NCBI GenBank assembly: GCA_014904845.1
Contig: MU119309.1
Location: forward strand, 86,476 to 150,475
DNA length: 64,000 bases
Source: Acephala macrosclerotiorum
Lineage: Eukaryota > Ascomycota > Leotiomycetes > Helotiales > Mollisiaceae
Direction: 5' to 3'
In this document: positions 24,140 to 35,005 of the stretch, in pieces
How positions within the stretch are numbered: the stretch's first letter is position 1
How the letters are laid out: every line of letters starts with the position of its first letter
Notes under the pieces: generated by a model
The model's database searches: none
Seen by the model: the letters and a program-made list of their open reading frames with translations, nothing else
Told to the model about the DNA's origin: nothing
Position numbers and translations under genes: made by a program

Positions 24140-24631
24140 TTAGTTATTTAGCCGAATTCCTTACGATCTCTACCGCAACATCTTTGACCTCCTAGGACCG
24201 ACTGGACACGCATTCTCGGCGCCACCTGCTCAACTCTTTACACACTCTACAAGCAGCACTACTACGAATAAGACATCATTGTGAGCTTTGTCGGAGATTG
24301 ATTTCAAGCCTCCTTCAAAGAAACAAACGGACTTAACCTAAATAGTTGCCCTTCGTCGATGAGTAGATTCTCTAGGCAATACTTTGATATTATTGCTCAT
24401 TGACTTCTTCCATCACAGAACTCTCCTTCTAATCCCAGTGGGTGGTGTCACTGGGCGTGGTCTATTCATCTGGAGGAATAGCCGAATCATACTTTTCTGC
24501 TGCAGCTAATTAGACACCCCGTTCTAGATCACTTGGGCTGGGAGAAGGAGAATAAGCTTTGGTGCGATGAGGCTCGGGCAAAGAAGGAAAAGTTGCGCGT
24601 GCGTTCTGGCAAGGGCTTTATGAAGTATTGA
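24140..24631 (+). pseudogene. F-box-like protein, copy 3 (decayed)
   Basis: A third copy can be traced by pieces in different frames: IPYDLYRNIFDLLGP, then a shift to LGATCSTLYTLYKQHYYE followed by a stop where copy 1 reads YYEKDIVVSFG, and finally a C-terminal block VRSGKGFMKY ending at 24631, the counterpart of copy 1's VKSGKGFLKF. Frameshifts and stops in between make it non-functional as a full-length protein. Confidence 0.55.
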
Positions 24632-24752
24632 GAGAAGCTGAGTTTGCGGATAGCTTGCGAGCAAGGCAGCGGACAGAAACCACACTAGATGTTCCCAGCA
24701 TCACGGGAAATCGAGTATCAACGGGTGGAGTAATTAGACAGAAAAAAATGCA

Positions 24753-25568
24753 TTACAACTTTGCAGCACTCTTCTTCATCTCCTCCCAATCCTCACCCTC
24801 GATACTATCCACCTTATCCTTCAGCACTTTCTCAACAGCAGCACCCACCTCCTCATCCCCACCCAACAAATCGAACCACCCACTCACCCCATCCTTCTCC
24901 AATAGCCTCACCCCCACCTCCGCAACATCAGCCCTCGACGCCCCTCCCCTCGCCTTCGTCTTGCCTAGACTAATCTTCCCCGTCTCAGCATCATCAGTCA
25001 ACATCCCAGGCCTCAAACTAATCCACCCAAACCCATCCTTTCCCTCCCTCTCCTTCCCCTCAACAGCAAGCACATCATCCGCCGCCAGCTTCGCCTTGTA
25101 ATATGCCGGCATGACCTCCGTATTTACCTTCTGCACCAACGCATATCCATCATCATCCCACCACCCCGCCTTCCCCCTCCTACTCGACAGTGCCGACACT
25201 ACCAAAAACCTCTTCACGCCCTGAGTATTTATTCCCGCTCGAATAAAATGTATGCAAGCATCTCGATCAATCGCATTCGTTCTATCAGGGCCGCCTTTCC
25301 CTCCAGCACCGGCGGACCAGACAATTGTGTCGGGGGAGACTTTGTCGATTATTTTTTGGGCGTCGGATTGCGATTTCACATCTTCGATGGATTCGATCAG
25401 GACGGAGATTTTGCCAGGTCCCTTCGAGCCGGCGGAGATGATCTCGGGTTTCTGGTCTGGGTTTCTGATAACTGAGGTGACGTTCCAGCTTCGAGAGACG
25501 AGTTTCGGCGTCATGAGGAGGGAGACTTTGCCGTGGCCGCCGAGGAGGAGGATATTTTTTGGAGGCAT
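24753..25568 (-). CDS. NAD(P)-binding, NmrA/atypical SDR-type oxidoreductase
   Basis: A single exon of 271 aa starting MPPKNILLLGGHGKVSLLM. The frame is open further upstream, but this ATG places the Rossmann motif GGHGKVS at the N terminus, as in relatives. SVIRNPDQ follows near residue 37, then TIVWSAGAGGKGG and a segment around VKRFLVVSALSSRRG, where classical enzymes carry the active site. The C-terminal part contains ISLRPGMLTDDAETGKISLG and ends in a charged helix. This is the arrangement of the yeast YMR090W-like group of atypical SDRs, whose substrate is unknown. Codon use is ordinary and no introns are needed. Confidence 0.8.
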   Translation of the reverse strand: MPPKNILLLGGHGKVSLLMTPKLVSRSWNVTSVIRNPDQKPEIISAGSKGPGKISVLIESIEDVKSQSDAQKIIDKVSPDTIVWSAGAGGKGGPDRTNAIDRDACIHFIRAGINTQGVKRFLVVSALSSRRGKAGWWDDDGYALVQKVNTEVMPAYYKAKLAADDVLAVEGKEREGKDGFGWISLRPGMLTDDAETGKISLGKTKARGGASRADVAEVGVRLLEKDGVSGWFDLLGGDEEVGAAVEKVLKDKVDSIEGEDWEEMKKSAAKL

Positions 25569-27369
25569 GATGATTTTCGTGGGGTACTTGGAGGTGATTG
25601 TGAGGTATCTGCGTGGTAAGTTGTTCTCTTGTGAGGAAGTTGATGAAGTGGAGAGAAGAGGAGCTGGTGAGGGGAAGACGAGAGGAGAAAGAAGCTTTAT
25701 AAGTAGAGGTGGGGAGCTCTGCTGATGATGCAACAACGTATGACCTCAGCCAAGTTCTGCAAGCAATTATGCCGTGCCTCGAGGAATATAGCACATACAA
25801 TCGGAAATGATTATTTACACAAACGCTTACATCTTTGATAATTGTACCGTATGATCGAGTTTGTATGTTCTTTATCAGACAGATGAAGTTTGCAAGACCC
25901 CGCAATGACGGAGAATTGTGGCGCACGGCTGTGGCTGGCATCGTGGCTGGTGTCTCGCCCTAAAGATAGCTTCATTTTCTTGCTAGAAACTTTCCCTTTG
26001 CGTCGCTGCATCCTTCCTCCTTCCAACCAACAACGACGCCGCGTACAGGTTGCAGAACGCGCAAATTGTATGCTAAGATCCATCACAATAGACCATACGA
26101 CCAAATTACGATCTACGGTCTCTTCTGGGCTTCGCAAAGCAGAGGCTTTCACGAGCTGAATTCCTTCCATTGGACATTTGAATATTTGCCATCGGCCTAC
26201 CCATTGACTTCACCACAGCACTTGTACAATAGCACTCTTCAGTAGCACTAGAAGATTCAGTTTTTCAACCTATTGATTGACAGGCACTCTTGCAACGGCT
26301 CATCCTAGGTAAGCTACATTCTCCTTCTCGAAACCCTTGCTAGAACCTTGTATGATGAGCAAACATAGAATCTCGTTAACCTGAACATTTCTTGTTGATA
26401 CTTCTAATCCATAATTACTCCTGATCTTGGTTTCTTGAGCATTCTTATCTTGTTCTTCGCTCCTCGACCAGTCTGCTAACTTGGCTCCAGAATAACAAAA
26501 GCCTCTCATTCCAACATCCGCACCCGATTTATGCAGCCCATTCTTCGACTGCTGTAATCAGGAATACCTATACTCGAGCAGGCGGACGCTGCAGGCTATG
26601 CACAGAACAAGGACGTTTGCAGAACAACTTTTGGTTCTCCACTCAAAAATCAAGGGATTTGTCTTGGACTCGGGCCACAATGCCTTCCTTTATGATCCTT
26701 TTAGCATTCTCTTCTACCAGAACAATCATACACAATACAAACACTCTCGTCTCTACTTCTATGACCTCTTCGCCACCATCAGTGACTTCAACCTTCGATG
26801 TTCAGCTTCTCGAAGCCTCCAATTGGCAGGCTAGGTACTGCTTGCTCCATGCACTAAAACCTCACGATGTCTACGCTGTCGCGCAAACTCTTCGTCGAAT
26901 TGAGATCGAGCGTATGGCGAGGGCAACTGCGAGCCTAATTAGTCCCTTCGCCAGTCAGTTCCTTTGTATTCTTCAGTCCTAGCCAAGTGGCTCCGGTATC
27001 ATCAGTTCTAGCTGCGGGAAGGCCCGTTCTGGGGTTGTCGATTTGTAGAATTGAAGAGTCGGAATATTAGTGGCGTGCCTACAGTGCTATATCAGGTGAG
27101 CGAATGCGAGAGTACCCTTGTAACTGCAGAGGAGCAACCCTTCCGTTGGGCAAGCAGCACTTGTCTCCTCTCATTGGCTTCACCGGCAGGTTAAAGTTTA
27201 CTTCCCTCTAAGTTTGCTTATTCGGCGGGGACGAGTATGCATGCAGGTCCAAACTTCGTTACAATACTCACTGGTACAGCTTTCAGTGCTGAGAGACTTG
27301 CTGCACTCTCTTCATCTTGACTTTCCAAACCCAAGAGCTACACGCGAATTCAAGTCAACACCTTCAATA
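25569..27369. other. 1.8 kb intergenic stretch, no supported gene
   Basis: Shared upstream region of the NmrA-type gene (minus) and the GMC oxidoreductase (plus). Frames near 25811-26170 and 26598-26982 have no recognisable features. Confidence 0.45.
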
Positions 27370-29314
27370 ATGCTGTGTCTCTACGCAAGCTTAGCGTTTG
27401 CCTTCACTACCCAAGTGGTCGCCAATTCCTCCAAGCAACGGCTCTTTTCTAGCGCCTTTGCGATTCCAGGAAATGCTTCCTACGACTATATTGCTACGTC
27501 CAATTCCTCGCGTTGAGTTGTCGTTACCACTACTGAGGATCACACAGTCGTTGGAGGCGGTACAGCAGGTTTGGCGATCGCGTCGCGACTTGCAGAAACA
27601 TTCTCCGTTGCTGTCATCGAGGCCGGAGGTTTCTACGAGGTAGAGAATGGAAATAACAGCGTTGTTCCTTGGTATGCTCTGACAACGCCCGTTCTCTCAG
27701 TCTCGGAATCGTATTCCAGACAGCCATTGGTGGACTGGGATCTGGTCTCGGTGCCACAAACCGCAGCTGGCAATCGTCGTATTCATTATGCCCGAGGAAA
27801 GACCCTAGGAGGCTGTTCAGCTATCAATAGTATGGGCTACCACCGCCCTACTGTTGGATCTTTCCAATACTGGGCTGATCTTGTTGGAGATCAAAGTTAT
27901 ACGTGGCCAAACGTCCTTCCGTTCTTCAAAAAGTCTACTCACCTTACGCTACCTAACGTCCAGAAACGCAATGTTCAGAACGTCACTGTTCCCTATGACC
28001 CTACCGCGTTTGACAACTCGCTCGATGGACCTATTCAAGTATCTTGGGGAAACTGGATCGATATAACAGGAACTTGGCTTGCACTCGCAATACAATCAAT
28101 TGGTCTCCCGCTAGGTCCGACAGGGTTTAGTAGCGGTATTCTTTCCGGTTTCAGTGGCTGGGTTACTGCTGAAATCCGGGCAGAAGATGCGACACGATCT
28201 TCTTCAGATATATATCTACGACAAGCCATTAAGAATACCCAAATAGCTGTTTACACGCATACACAAGCTATGAAAATTCTGTTTGATCAGGGCAACCTAA
28301 GGAAAGCGAATGCTGTCTTGGTCTCAACAGCGGGGCTTGAATACACCGTTTCGGCAACGAAGGAGATTATCGTATCTACTGGGGTGTTCCATTCTCCTCA
28401 ATTACTCATGGTTTCTGGTAAGTTTAAAGATTACCGCCCCGATTATTATCTCGTTAACAATGACAGGAATCGGACCCAAAGCAACGCTCGACGCTCACAA
28501 CATCCCCGTGATAGCCGACCTCCCAGGCGTAGGACAAAATCTCCGGGATCAAATCTTCTTCGATGTCCTCAGCGGCGTCAACACCCCCACTACTGGCACT
28601 CTCATCGCCGACCCTACACAATCCGCGAACATTCTCTCACAATACCTCAACAATGCTTCTGGCCCCTGGAGCTCTGCAGGTGGCTTCATCACATTCGAAA
28701 AGATTCCCCCAGCCCAACGAAACTTCACAAAACGAACGACCTCTTTGCTGAACACTCTTCCTTCAGACTGGCCAGAGATAGAATACATCGTCCTCGCATT
28801 CCCTAACGTCCCCGGCGCAAACGCCAGCACAGTCGGAGCCGTCTCCGCCACAATCCAAGCCCCCTTCTCTCGCGGCAACGTCACAATCTCCAGTTCCAGC
28901 ATGTCTAACCCCCCTGTCATAAACATGGGCTGGCTCACCGACCCGGCTGATTGTGAGCTCCTTGTCGCAGCATTCAAACGCTGTCGTCAAGCATGGGCCA
29001 GCCCCGCCATCTCATCTATCAAAGTAGGGCCCGAGATCGCTCTTGGTGAAGCTGTACAGTCAGATGCGGATATTCTGGCTTGGATTAGAACGCAGGTTGT
29101 ACAAATTTGGCATCCGAGTTCGACGTGTAAAATGGGGAAGAGCTTGAAGGAGGATGGGATGGCGGTTGTGGATTCCCATGCCAGGGTGTTTGGAGTGCAA
29201 GGGTTCAGGGTCGTAGATTTAAGTGTAGTGCCTTTTACGCCGCCAGGACATCCGAGTGCGACGGTGTATATGCTTGCTGAGAAGATTGCGGACGTGATTA
29301 AGAAGGGCGGCTGA
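27370..29314 (+). CDS. secreted GMC oxidoreductase, splice donor of intron 1 apparently lost
   Basis: Family alignment needs exons 27370-27493, 27548-28417 and 28467-29314, giving 613 aa. A signal peptide (MLCLYASLAFAFTTQVVA) precedes SYDYI, then VVGGGTAGLAIASRL, the FAD-binding Rossmann motif. Further hallmarks are ARGKTLGGCSAINSMGY (GMC signature 1), EIIVSTGVFHSPQLLMVSG (signature 2), and the C-terminal active-site region IWHPSSTCKMG with PPGHPSATVYMLAEKI. Intron 2 is canonical (GTAAGT..ATGACAG). Intron 1 has branch and acceptor (TACTGAG..CACACAG), but the expected donor reads CTACGT rather than GTACGT at 27494. The nearest usable GT (27522) would give a 26-nt intron and insert nine residues before the FAD motif. 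It is therefore either a recent splice-site loss or a sequence error. Confidence 0.72.
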
Positions 29315-30187
29315 TTTAGATGATGAAGTTCATGTCACGCTCTTCTCTCATTTCCCTAATAGCGTCTATGAGCCTAGTCAGCGAAGTAGAACGTTATGCT
29401 CTGAGAGTCCGAGAGCCAAGATTAGATTGAGACGTACCCGAGGTCGGAAGGTCTTTTGTATAGTCTGACCGTATCTCGAGGAGGGTGTCTGAGTAGAATA
29501 CCCCCTTCAAGAGATCACTACACGCTTTCAGAATGTTGGATAGCAAGTATCCACACGCTCCTCTGCATCGTAGCCAGTTTCACTCCGGACATTCTTTTCA
29601 GCCCCATATGCTGTCTTACACTCTGTTTTTACTCGAACTATGAAAACCGGGTAGCATCCACATCTGATCTCTTCTCAGTAGCACAGTGCTTCCCTCACGT
29701 GAAACTAGTCATTCGTCCAGCGATGGCCGCCAACCATTTTATCAAAATTCTCCTGGGCGCATCGTACTCATCTTCTGTCTTGAGAGAACATCAAATGCTT
29801 TCGGAACTGTTCTCCATATCTTTCATCACATGCAGTTTTTGCAGTGTTTGCACCTTCTCTCTTTCCTGTTATGTTCGGCCCAAAAAATCTCAACATTCAC
29901 CCCCTCGCTTAGCATTGTGCCCCTGAATTGGCGGAGAAGTTAACAATGCTAACCCTCACGATACTCGCGATCCTCTATCCTATTGTCTTTTCTTCGAGTC
30001 CCGATGCCGCCGAATTCTCAACCTTCAACGAGTATTTAATCTCAGAGCCTCCTCCCTTCTTCAACTGTCACTATCCCACAGCTACCACGCACACATCAAT
30101 TGCCTCACGGCCCATACAGCAGAGACCTCCTCCTCTTCCATCACATCAGATCCCATCCCATCATCCACCACTGATCATACTCGCAAG
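29315..30187. other. intergenic; upstream region of paralogue A
   Basis: No gene supported. A block around 29900-29935 (CCTCGCTTAGCATTGTGCCCC) recurs at about 31115-31135 upstream of paralogue B, showing that the tandem duplication took promoter DNA with it. Confidence 0.5.
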
Positions 30188-30682
30188 ATGGCAACAAAGA
30201 CGTACAAGTCCCTCGCTTTCAAGTTTCTAACCACCGCCGAAGCCGAGGAAGCACTCGAGACATACCGCATCTTTGAAAATCCATACATCGAATCCACCAT
30301 TGCCGTACGCCCCGAGTTCACCGAGCTTAAGATCAACCCCGTCGAGGAAGACCGGTAAGATCCCCTTTTCCCCCAGCAATTGACAACAACTGACACACTT
30401 GACAGCATCACACCAAGACCATGGTCCCGAGCTAGTGCGTGGGAGCACAGCTACCGGTCGTGGGAGAAGCAGAGATACGAGGAAATGGATCGGAAGGAGA
30501 GGAACGAGAAGAGGGCGGAGGGTGTGCCGAAGGAGTTGGGGGCCAACAAGCTGTTCCGAGTGAGGAAGGATGCGTGGGAGAAGGCTCCGAGTGGGCTGAG
30601 GGAGGTGGTGTCGATCCGAAGACGCAGAACTGGGGGAGTGAGGAAGTGGAAGAGGGTGGAGGGAAGACTTGTTAGATTGTAG
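30188..30682 (+). CDS. small basic orphan protein, paralogue A
   Basis: Exons 30188-30354 and 30406-30682 (GTAAGA..TTGACAG, phase 2) encode 147 aa. Residues 1-55 are mixed (MATKTYKSLAFKFLTTAEAE..). The second exon begins after an Arg codon split by the intron and reads ITPRPWSRASAWEHSYRSWE, followed by a Lys/Arg/Glu-rich helix and a strongly basic end GVRKWKRVEGRLVRL. No known domain was recognised. Paralogue B, 0.7 kb downstream, shares the MAT start, the intron position, the PWxRASAWEH motif and the GRLVRL end. The basic, tryptophan-containing C terminus suggests nucleic-acid or ribosome binding, but that is a guess. Confidence 0.65.
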
Positions 30683-31390
30683 ATGATTGGATGGGAGATG
30701 GGGAGAAGCGAGATACCGGTGGACGAGTTGACACGATGAATGGAACCTTCCTGGGCGCTGGGCGCCATCCGCTCTGAAATCCTTACAATAACTTGACCTA
30801 TGTGACTATATATGCTATGACCAGCCTCGTCCATTCCCAACAGGCCTTTGAAATCCCTATGCTGAATACTGGGTAAAATGAGTAGACATGTGCTGTCAAC
30901 TTCTACTGGCAACGGCGAGCACCCTCACTCTCACCTCTGTGCCATCTTCCTGACAGCAGTTGTGTCACCTTCCGTCTTGAAGAATACCAGAATTGCTCGC
31001 TACCATTCACCATTTGTACTGTCAACTTTTAGTTTTGCTGTGCTTCCTCATTTCGTTCTTACCATTGTGTTCGGTTACATCCAAAATTTGGACATTCACT
31101 CGAAGCTCTTCTCCTCGCTTACCATTGTGCCCCTGAATTCGCGAGAATCTCAACAGCAAGACATTGGTACCAGCTCGCTGTCAAGTCTACAATTGTTTTC
31201 TGCTGCCACTCTCCGCCAGCGCCGCGATCCTTGAGAATAAAATCCCACAGCTCTTCTGCTTTTCTTCCTTCTTTCCTTCTTAGCCCCAACGAAATCTGTC
31301 GTACCGTACCATCACGAACCACCCATCAAACAACAGCTTCGCAGCTCATACAACACACACACACGCACATCACCCCTAGCCATCTCGAAA
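30683..31390. other. spacer between paralogues A and B
   Basis: Contains duplicated promoter-like sequence (about 31110-31140) and pyrimidine-rich leader sequence before the second ATG, including a CACACACACACGCACA run near 31355. No gene supported. Confidence 0.5.
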
Positions 31391-31837
31391 ATGGCAACCT
31401 GGCTCAACACCAAGATCAAATTCCCCACCGCCGATGAAGCAGACGCCGCCCTCGCCGCCCGCCTCAAGAGCGCGAACCCCTACCTCAAATACACCACCAT
31501 GGGCAAGAATCTTCGTATGAGTCCAAGATTCGTCGACCGGTAAGCTCTTATTCCTATTCTTCATTCTCCAATCAGACAACAAACTAACAATATTGTCAGA
31601 GCTAAAGCACGACCATGGGCAAGAGCCTCCGCTTGGGAACACTGCAAGCTGTGGAAGAAGGAACGAGCTTTGGGGAAGAGCGGGAAGAAAGGCCAGCTCA
31701 AGGTCTTCATGGACAAGAGGGTGGAGTGCAGGGGTCGTGGTCGAAGTAAGATGAGGGAGGAGATGAGATGGAAGGGGCGAAGCCTGGTGGAGGAGAGGAA
31801 GTGGGAGAGGAAGAATGGAAGACTTGTCCGATTGTAG
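31391..31837 (+). CDS. small basic orphan protein, paralogue B
   Basis: Exons 31391-31539 and 31600-31837 (GTAAGC..TTGTCAG, same phase and position as in paralogue A, after ..GACCG) encode 128 aa. Residues 1-50 (MATWLNTKIKFPTADEADAA..) align loosely with paralogue A. The second exon begins AKARPWARASAWEHCKLWKK, nearly the same motif as A, then a Lys/Arg-rich segment, and ends RKWERKNGRLVRL. The shared gene structure proves common origin by tandem duplication, while protein identity outside the motifs is low, so the two have diverged or evolve fast. No family was recognised. Confidence 0.65.
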
Positions 31838-32448
31838 AAGTACTGGCAGCGGGAAATGGGTGACTAGAGACGAATCAAACTCTGGCCGGCGCTGGACGCC
31901 AATTGTTCTGAACTGACTTGAGATGCTTCATATTCGTGAATATACTGATGTGCTCACCGTATTGATTCTCCTAACCCTATCCGAATACTTGTGGTCAGCT
32001 TTCCATGCCACCATGATCTCAAAGAGGAGATCAACGTGAAGGAGTCCGTTGAGGTAAGTTTCGAGCCTTGCATTAGGTTGATGACCATCGAAACAATGTC
32101 GAAGATCATAACAACGTCTGCCATATCCAAGAGCTATCTAATCCAAGAGGTCAAATAACTAAAGTGATATTGTAGGAGATTCGCCCTAGGCGAGTCTGGG
32201 GAGACTGTTACGTAGAATGTGCGATAACAAGACAAGTTGGAGTTTCATACGGTTCAAAGAACAGAATTTCATGTGTGGACGAACATGTTATACAAATCAG
32301 AATGCAGGCCGCCGTTAGTAACCTGAACTGGAAAGAGTCGCTGAACTCGATCTCAGACATCTGAACGCTCCTCTATCTCCATCTGGGAATATCGAGAGTC
32401 TGGTGAATGCTGGTCTCGGAATTGCAAAGTGCAAAAGCAATGCCTCAA
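31838..32448. other. intergenic, no supported gene
   Basis: The first 60 bases resemble the 3' flank of paralogue A (GGCGCTGG.CGCCA..TTCTGAA). Nothing else is seen. Confidence 0.4.
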
Positions 32449-33662
32449 TCATTGAGATAGGACAAGGACATCCTCCGCTGGCCATGTATCTATCTGCCTC
32501 TCTCTCAAGCGGTCTCTCTTCCTACTCATGGCTCCTAATCTTGCTCTGGTCTTCTGCGGAATCCTACTCTTCGAGACCTGTAGTCTCAAAGTTGTAGAGT
32601 TTGCTGGCTTAACAACCTTTGCCTGGAGTCCGGATTCCGGGCTCCCAATCCAATACATAGCGTCGATCTCAAGACTCCAAGCCTGTGTTTGTATCACGAT
32701 AGGCTCTTTGTGTGTCCTTAGTTGCTGAACAGCCGTGTCGAGAGATGGGCAATGACAAGGCGTTGTACCTTGACATTTATGTTCCTGTGACTCGAAACAA
32801 AGAGTTGTCATGCATGCGAAGGTAGCGCATTGCTCTGTGTCAGTAAGAATCTGGGCTCATAGACTTGCCTTTTCGCAGGGAATAGGTAGACACATTGTGA
32901 TCGGCTCTCCTGCTGTGTGACCTTGTGGACATGCAATTCGGAAGGTCTTGTGGTCGCAATCGATCGCAGTGTCCCTCAGCACGAGTAAGATATGCCGTAT
33001 GAGTCTTCTAGTGAAGCTTTGCAATTCTTGGAAATTGGGTCGAGTGATTAGACCGTCATACCACAGCTTGATATTGCTACTGTCTTGTTTGAGAGCTTGG
33101 ATGACACCAGGCTGCAAAGTTGACCATGTTGTGGGTGATTCAATGAGGTTTCCAGCAAAGGCTGGCATGACATCAGCGAGCAAATGGCGAAGCAGCACCC
33201 TTCTGGCAACACCCATGCAAGCACTCACTAGAACACCCCAAGGTTGATCCAACTCTGCGAGGGGCGGATTGTCCGCAATTAAGCCAAGATACTGATGTTT
33301 CCAGCTAATTCCTGGGTGCCAAGTCCAAGTGTTGTTGAATTGGACCTGCCACCGACAAATTGTTGACCCATGACTGCCATTCCAGCTTGAAATTCCGTGT
33401 ATTGCCAGTATTCAGGCGTTGTGCCCAAGTTCTTCAAAGAGGCAATGAAGGAAGACCATCTTTGAACTGTGTTGGATTGACAAGCTCCATTAATACTCAC
33501 GACCCCCGAAATTATGACCTTCTCCTTGCTGGTGAACCGTATAGGAAAATTATGGCGTGGCTCGGCTTCGTTTCTCCAGTGTAGGAACTTCTTGCCCTGG
33601 GTTGTGGAGTCAGTAGGGTTAATGACTCCACCACCAATCATGATAGCCGTTAATTCTCCCAT
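32449..33662 (-). CDS. unrecognised multi-exon protein, structure uncertain
   Basis: Three minus-strand frames look like parts of one gene. The distal frame (33662-33279) contains NFPIRFTSKEKVIISGVVSI. A middle frame (about 33410-32857) reads FNNTWTWHPGISWKHQYLGL and later DCDHKTFRIACPQGHTAGEP. The last (to 32449) starts with a Cys-rich stretch CMTTLCFESQEHKCQ. The middle and last parts join well through a GC-AG intron (donor AAG/GCAAGT, branch TTACTGAC, acceptor ACAGAG), giving ..PCEK then QCATFAC... The distal-to-middle junction lies at 33280-33410 and could be an intron or a frameshift. TACTGACTCCACAACCCAG near 33600 looks like an intron end, so the 5' exon is also uncertain. No family was recognised. 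Confidence 0.35.
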
Positions 33663-34009
33663 GGTCGTCCCAGCTTCAGAGGTGCTTTCAATAAACTGGC
33701 CTAGTCCCAGGCATCCACTAGGTCTTCGGGACAGACGAGCAGGTCGAATGACTCCTGTAGCTCTTTTCCTAATGGTCCTTCTCTAAACACCGGTACGGGT
33801 TCCCGCAACATATCTGTTCAAGCAGGTGAATTGGAAGAGCGATGCTGTCATCCGCGGCCATACAGACTTCACCTCTTGTGTTGCAAAAAGTTTTATTACC
33901 GCCACTGGCCTATCGAGGAAAAATGTCTGGATAGGTCCGATGTGAGCCTTGACTAGACTGCTCGCAAAAAAACCATGGGAGAGAAAATCCCACGCTGCCC
34001 CCACTTTAT
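33663..34009. other. upstream region of the uncertain minus-strand gene
   Basis: May hold 5' exons of the uncertain gene (short minus-strand frames up to 34004). The stretch ends at a palindrome, ACTTTATAAAGT (about 34003-34014), at the edge of the AT-rich block. Confidence 0.35.
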
Positions 34010-34014
34010 AAAGT

Positions 34015-34592
34015 GAATATAAATAGAGTTTTTATTTAGGAATCCCTTATAGGTAGAGTTTTATTTTTAGTCCTTTACTTATAAAACTTTATAAGACTCT
34101 ATTTAAAAATAGATTTTTATAAATTTATATAATATATTTTTTTTTAATTTTTAAAATAATTAATTAAATAATATAATTTATAATTAAATATTTTTTTAAA
34201 TAAAAATTATATTAATTAATTAATTATTAATAACGTATATTATATAATAATTATATATTTGAATTTTTAATATTTAATTAATAATTAATTAATAAATAAA
34301 TTTAATTTTTAAATAATTATTTATATATATAAATTTTATAATTAAATTTTAAATAATATTAATATTTTTATTTTTTTTATTTTTATTTATTTATTTATAT
34401 ATTAATTAATAATACGTATTATATATATATTTTATAATAATTTTTTCGAACAATTTATTAATCGCCAAAGTTAACAAGTCGGAAAATATTAATCCTTTAA
34501 ATATTTTCTTTGTATATTATAAAATAAATAATATAAAAGCGTTTATATTTCTTTTTTTTTTGTTTAAACTTGCTCGGTCCAAACATAGTAAA
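34015..34592. repeat. AT-rich block, probably heavily mutated repeat relic
   Basis: About 550 bases of almost pure A and T with many TTAATTAA-like stretches, ending directly at the retrotransposon's target site. No coding frame. Composition of this kind in Pezizomycotina usually marks repeat DNA altered by repeat-induced point mutation; the original repeat cannot be named. The counterpart on the other side of the element is at 46699-47510, so the element inserted into an existing AT-rich block. Confidence 0.65.
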
Positions 34593-34596
34593 CTAG

Positions 34597-34854
34597 TGTA
34601 GTGGGGCTATATGCTCTCCCTTCAAAATCCTTGTAAATAGCTAGTTTCGAGGGCAGTGCTGGTCACGTGTCTTCTAGTACATAAGGAGCTTTCGCNNNNN
34701 NNNNNNNNNNNNNNNNNNNNNNNNNNNNNNNNNNNNNNNNNNNNNNNNNNNNNNNNNNNNNNNNNNNNNNNNNNNNNNNNNNNNNNNNNNNNNNNNNNNN
34801 NNNNNNNNNNNNNNNNNNNNNNNNNNNNNNNNNNNNNNNNNNNNNNNNNNNNNN
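34597..34854 (+). repeat. 5' LTR (only the first 99 bases resolved)
   Basis: 34597-34695 match the start of the 3' LTR with one difference (GTGGGGC here, GTGAGGC there). The rest falls in the assembly gap; the end coordinate is projected from the 258-bp 3' LTR and assumes the gap size is right. The primer-binding site is also inside the gap. Confidence 0.8.
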
Positions 34855-35005
34855 NNNNNNNNNNNNNNNNNNNNNNNNNNNNNNNNNNNNNNNNNNNNNN
34901 NNNNNNNNNNNNNNNNNNNNNNNNNNNNNNNNNNNNNNNNNNNNNNNNNNNNNNNNNNNNNNNNNNNNNNNNNNNNNNNNNNNNNNNNNNNNNNNNNNNN
35001 NNNNN
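34696..35005. other. assembly gap of 310 N
   Basis: A run of N beginning inside the 5' LTR. Collapse of near-identical LTR copies is the likely cause. The primer-binding site and possibly the gag start codon are hidden here. Confidence 0.99.

Noticed and set aside
34003..34014. Palindrome ACTTTATAAAGT as a transposon terminus
   Set aside because: No matching inverted copy or target duplication was found on the other side of the AT-rich block.
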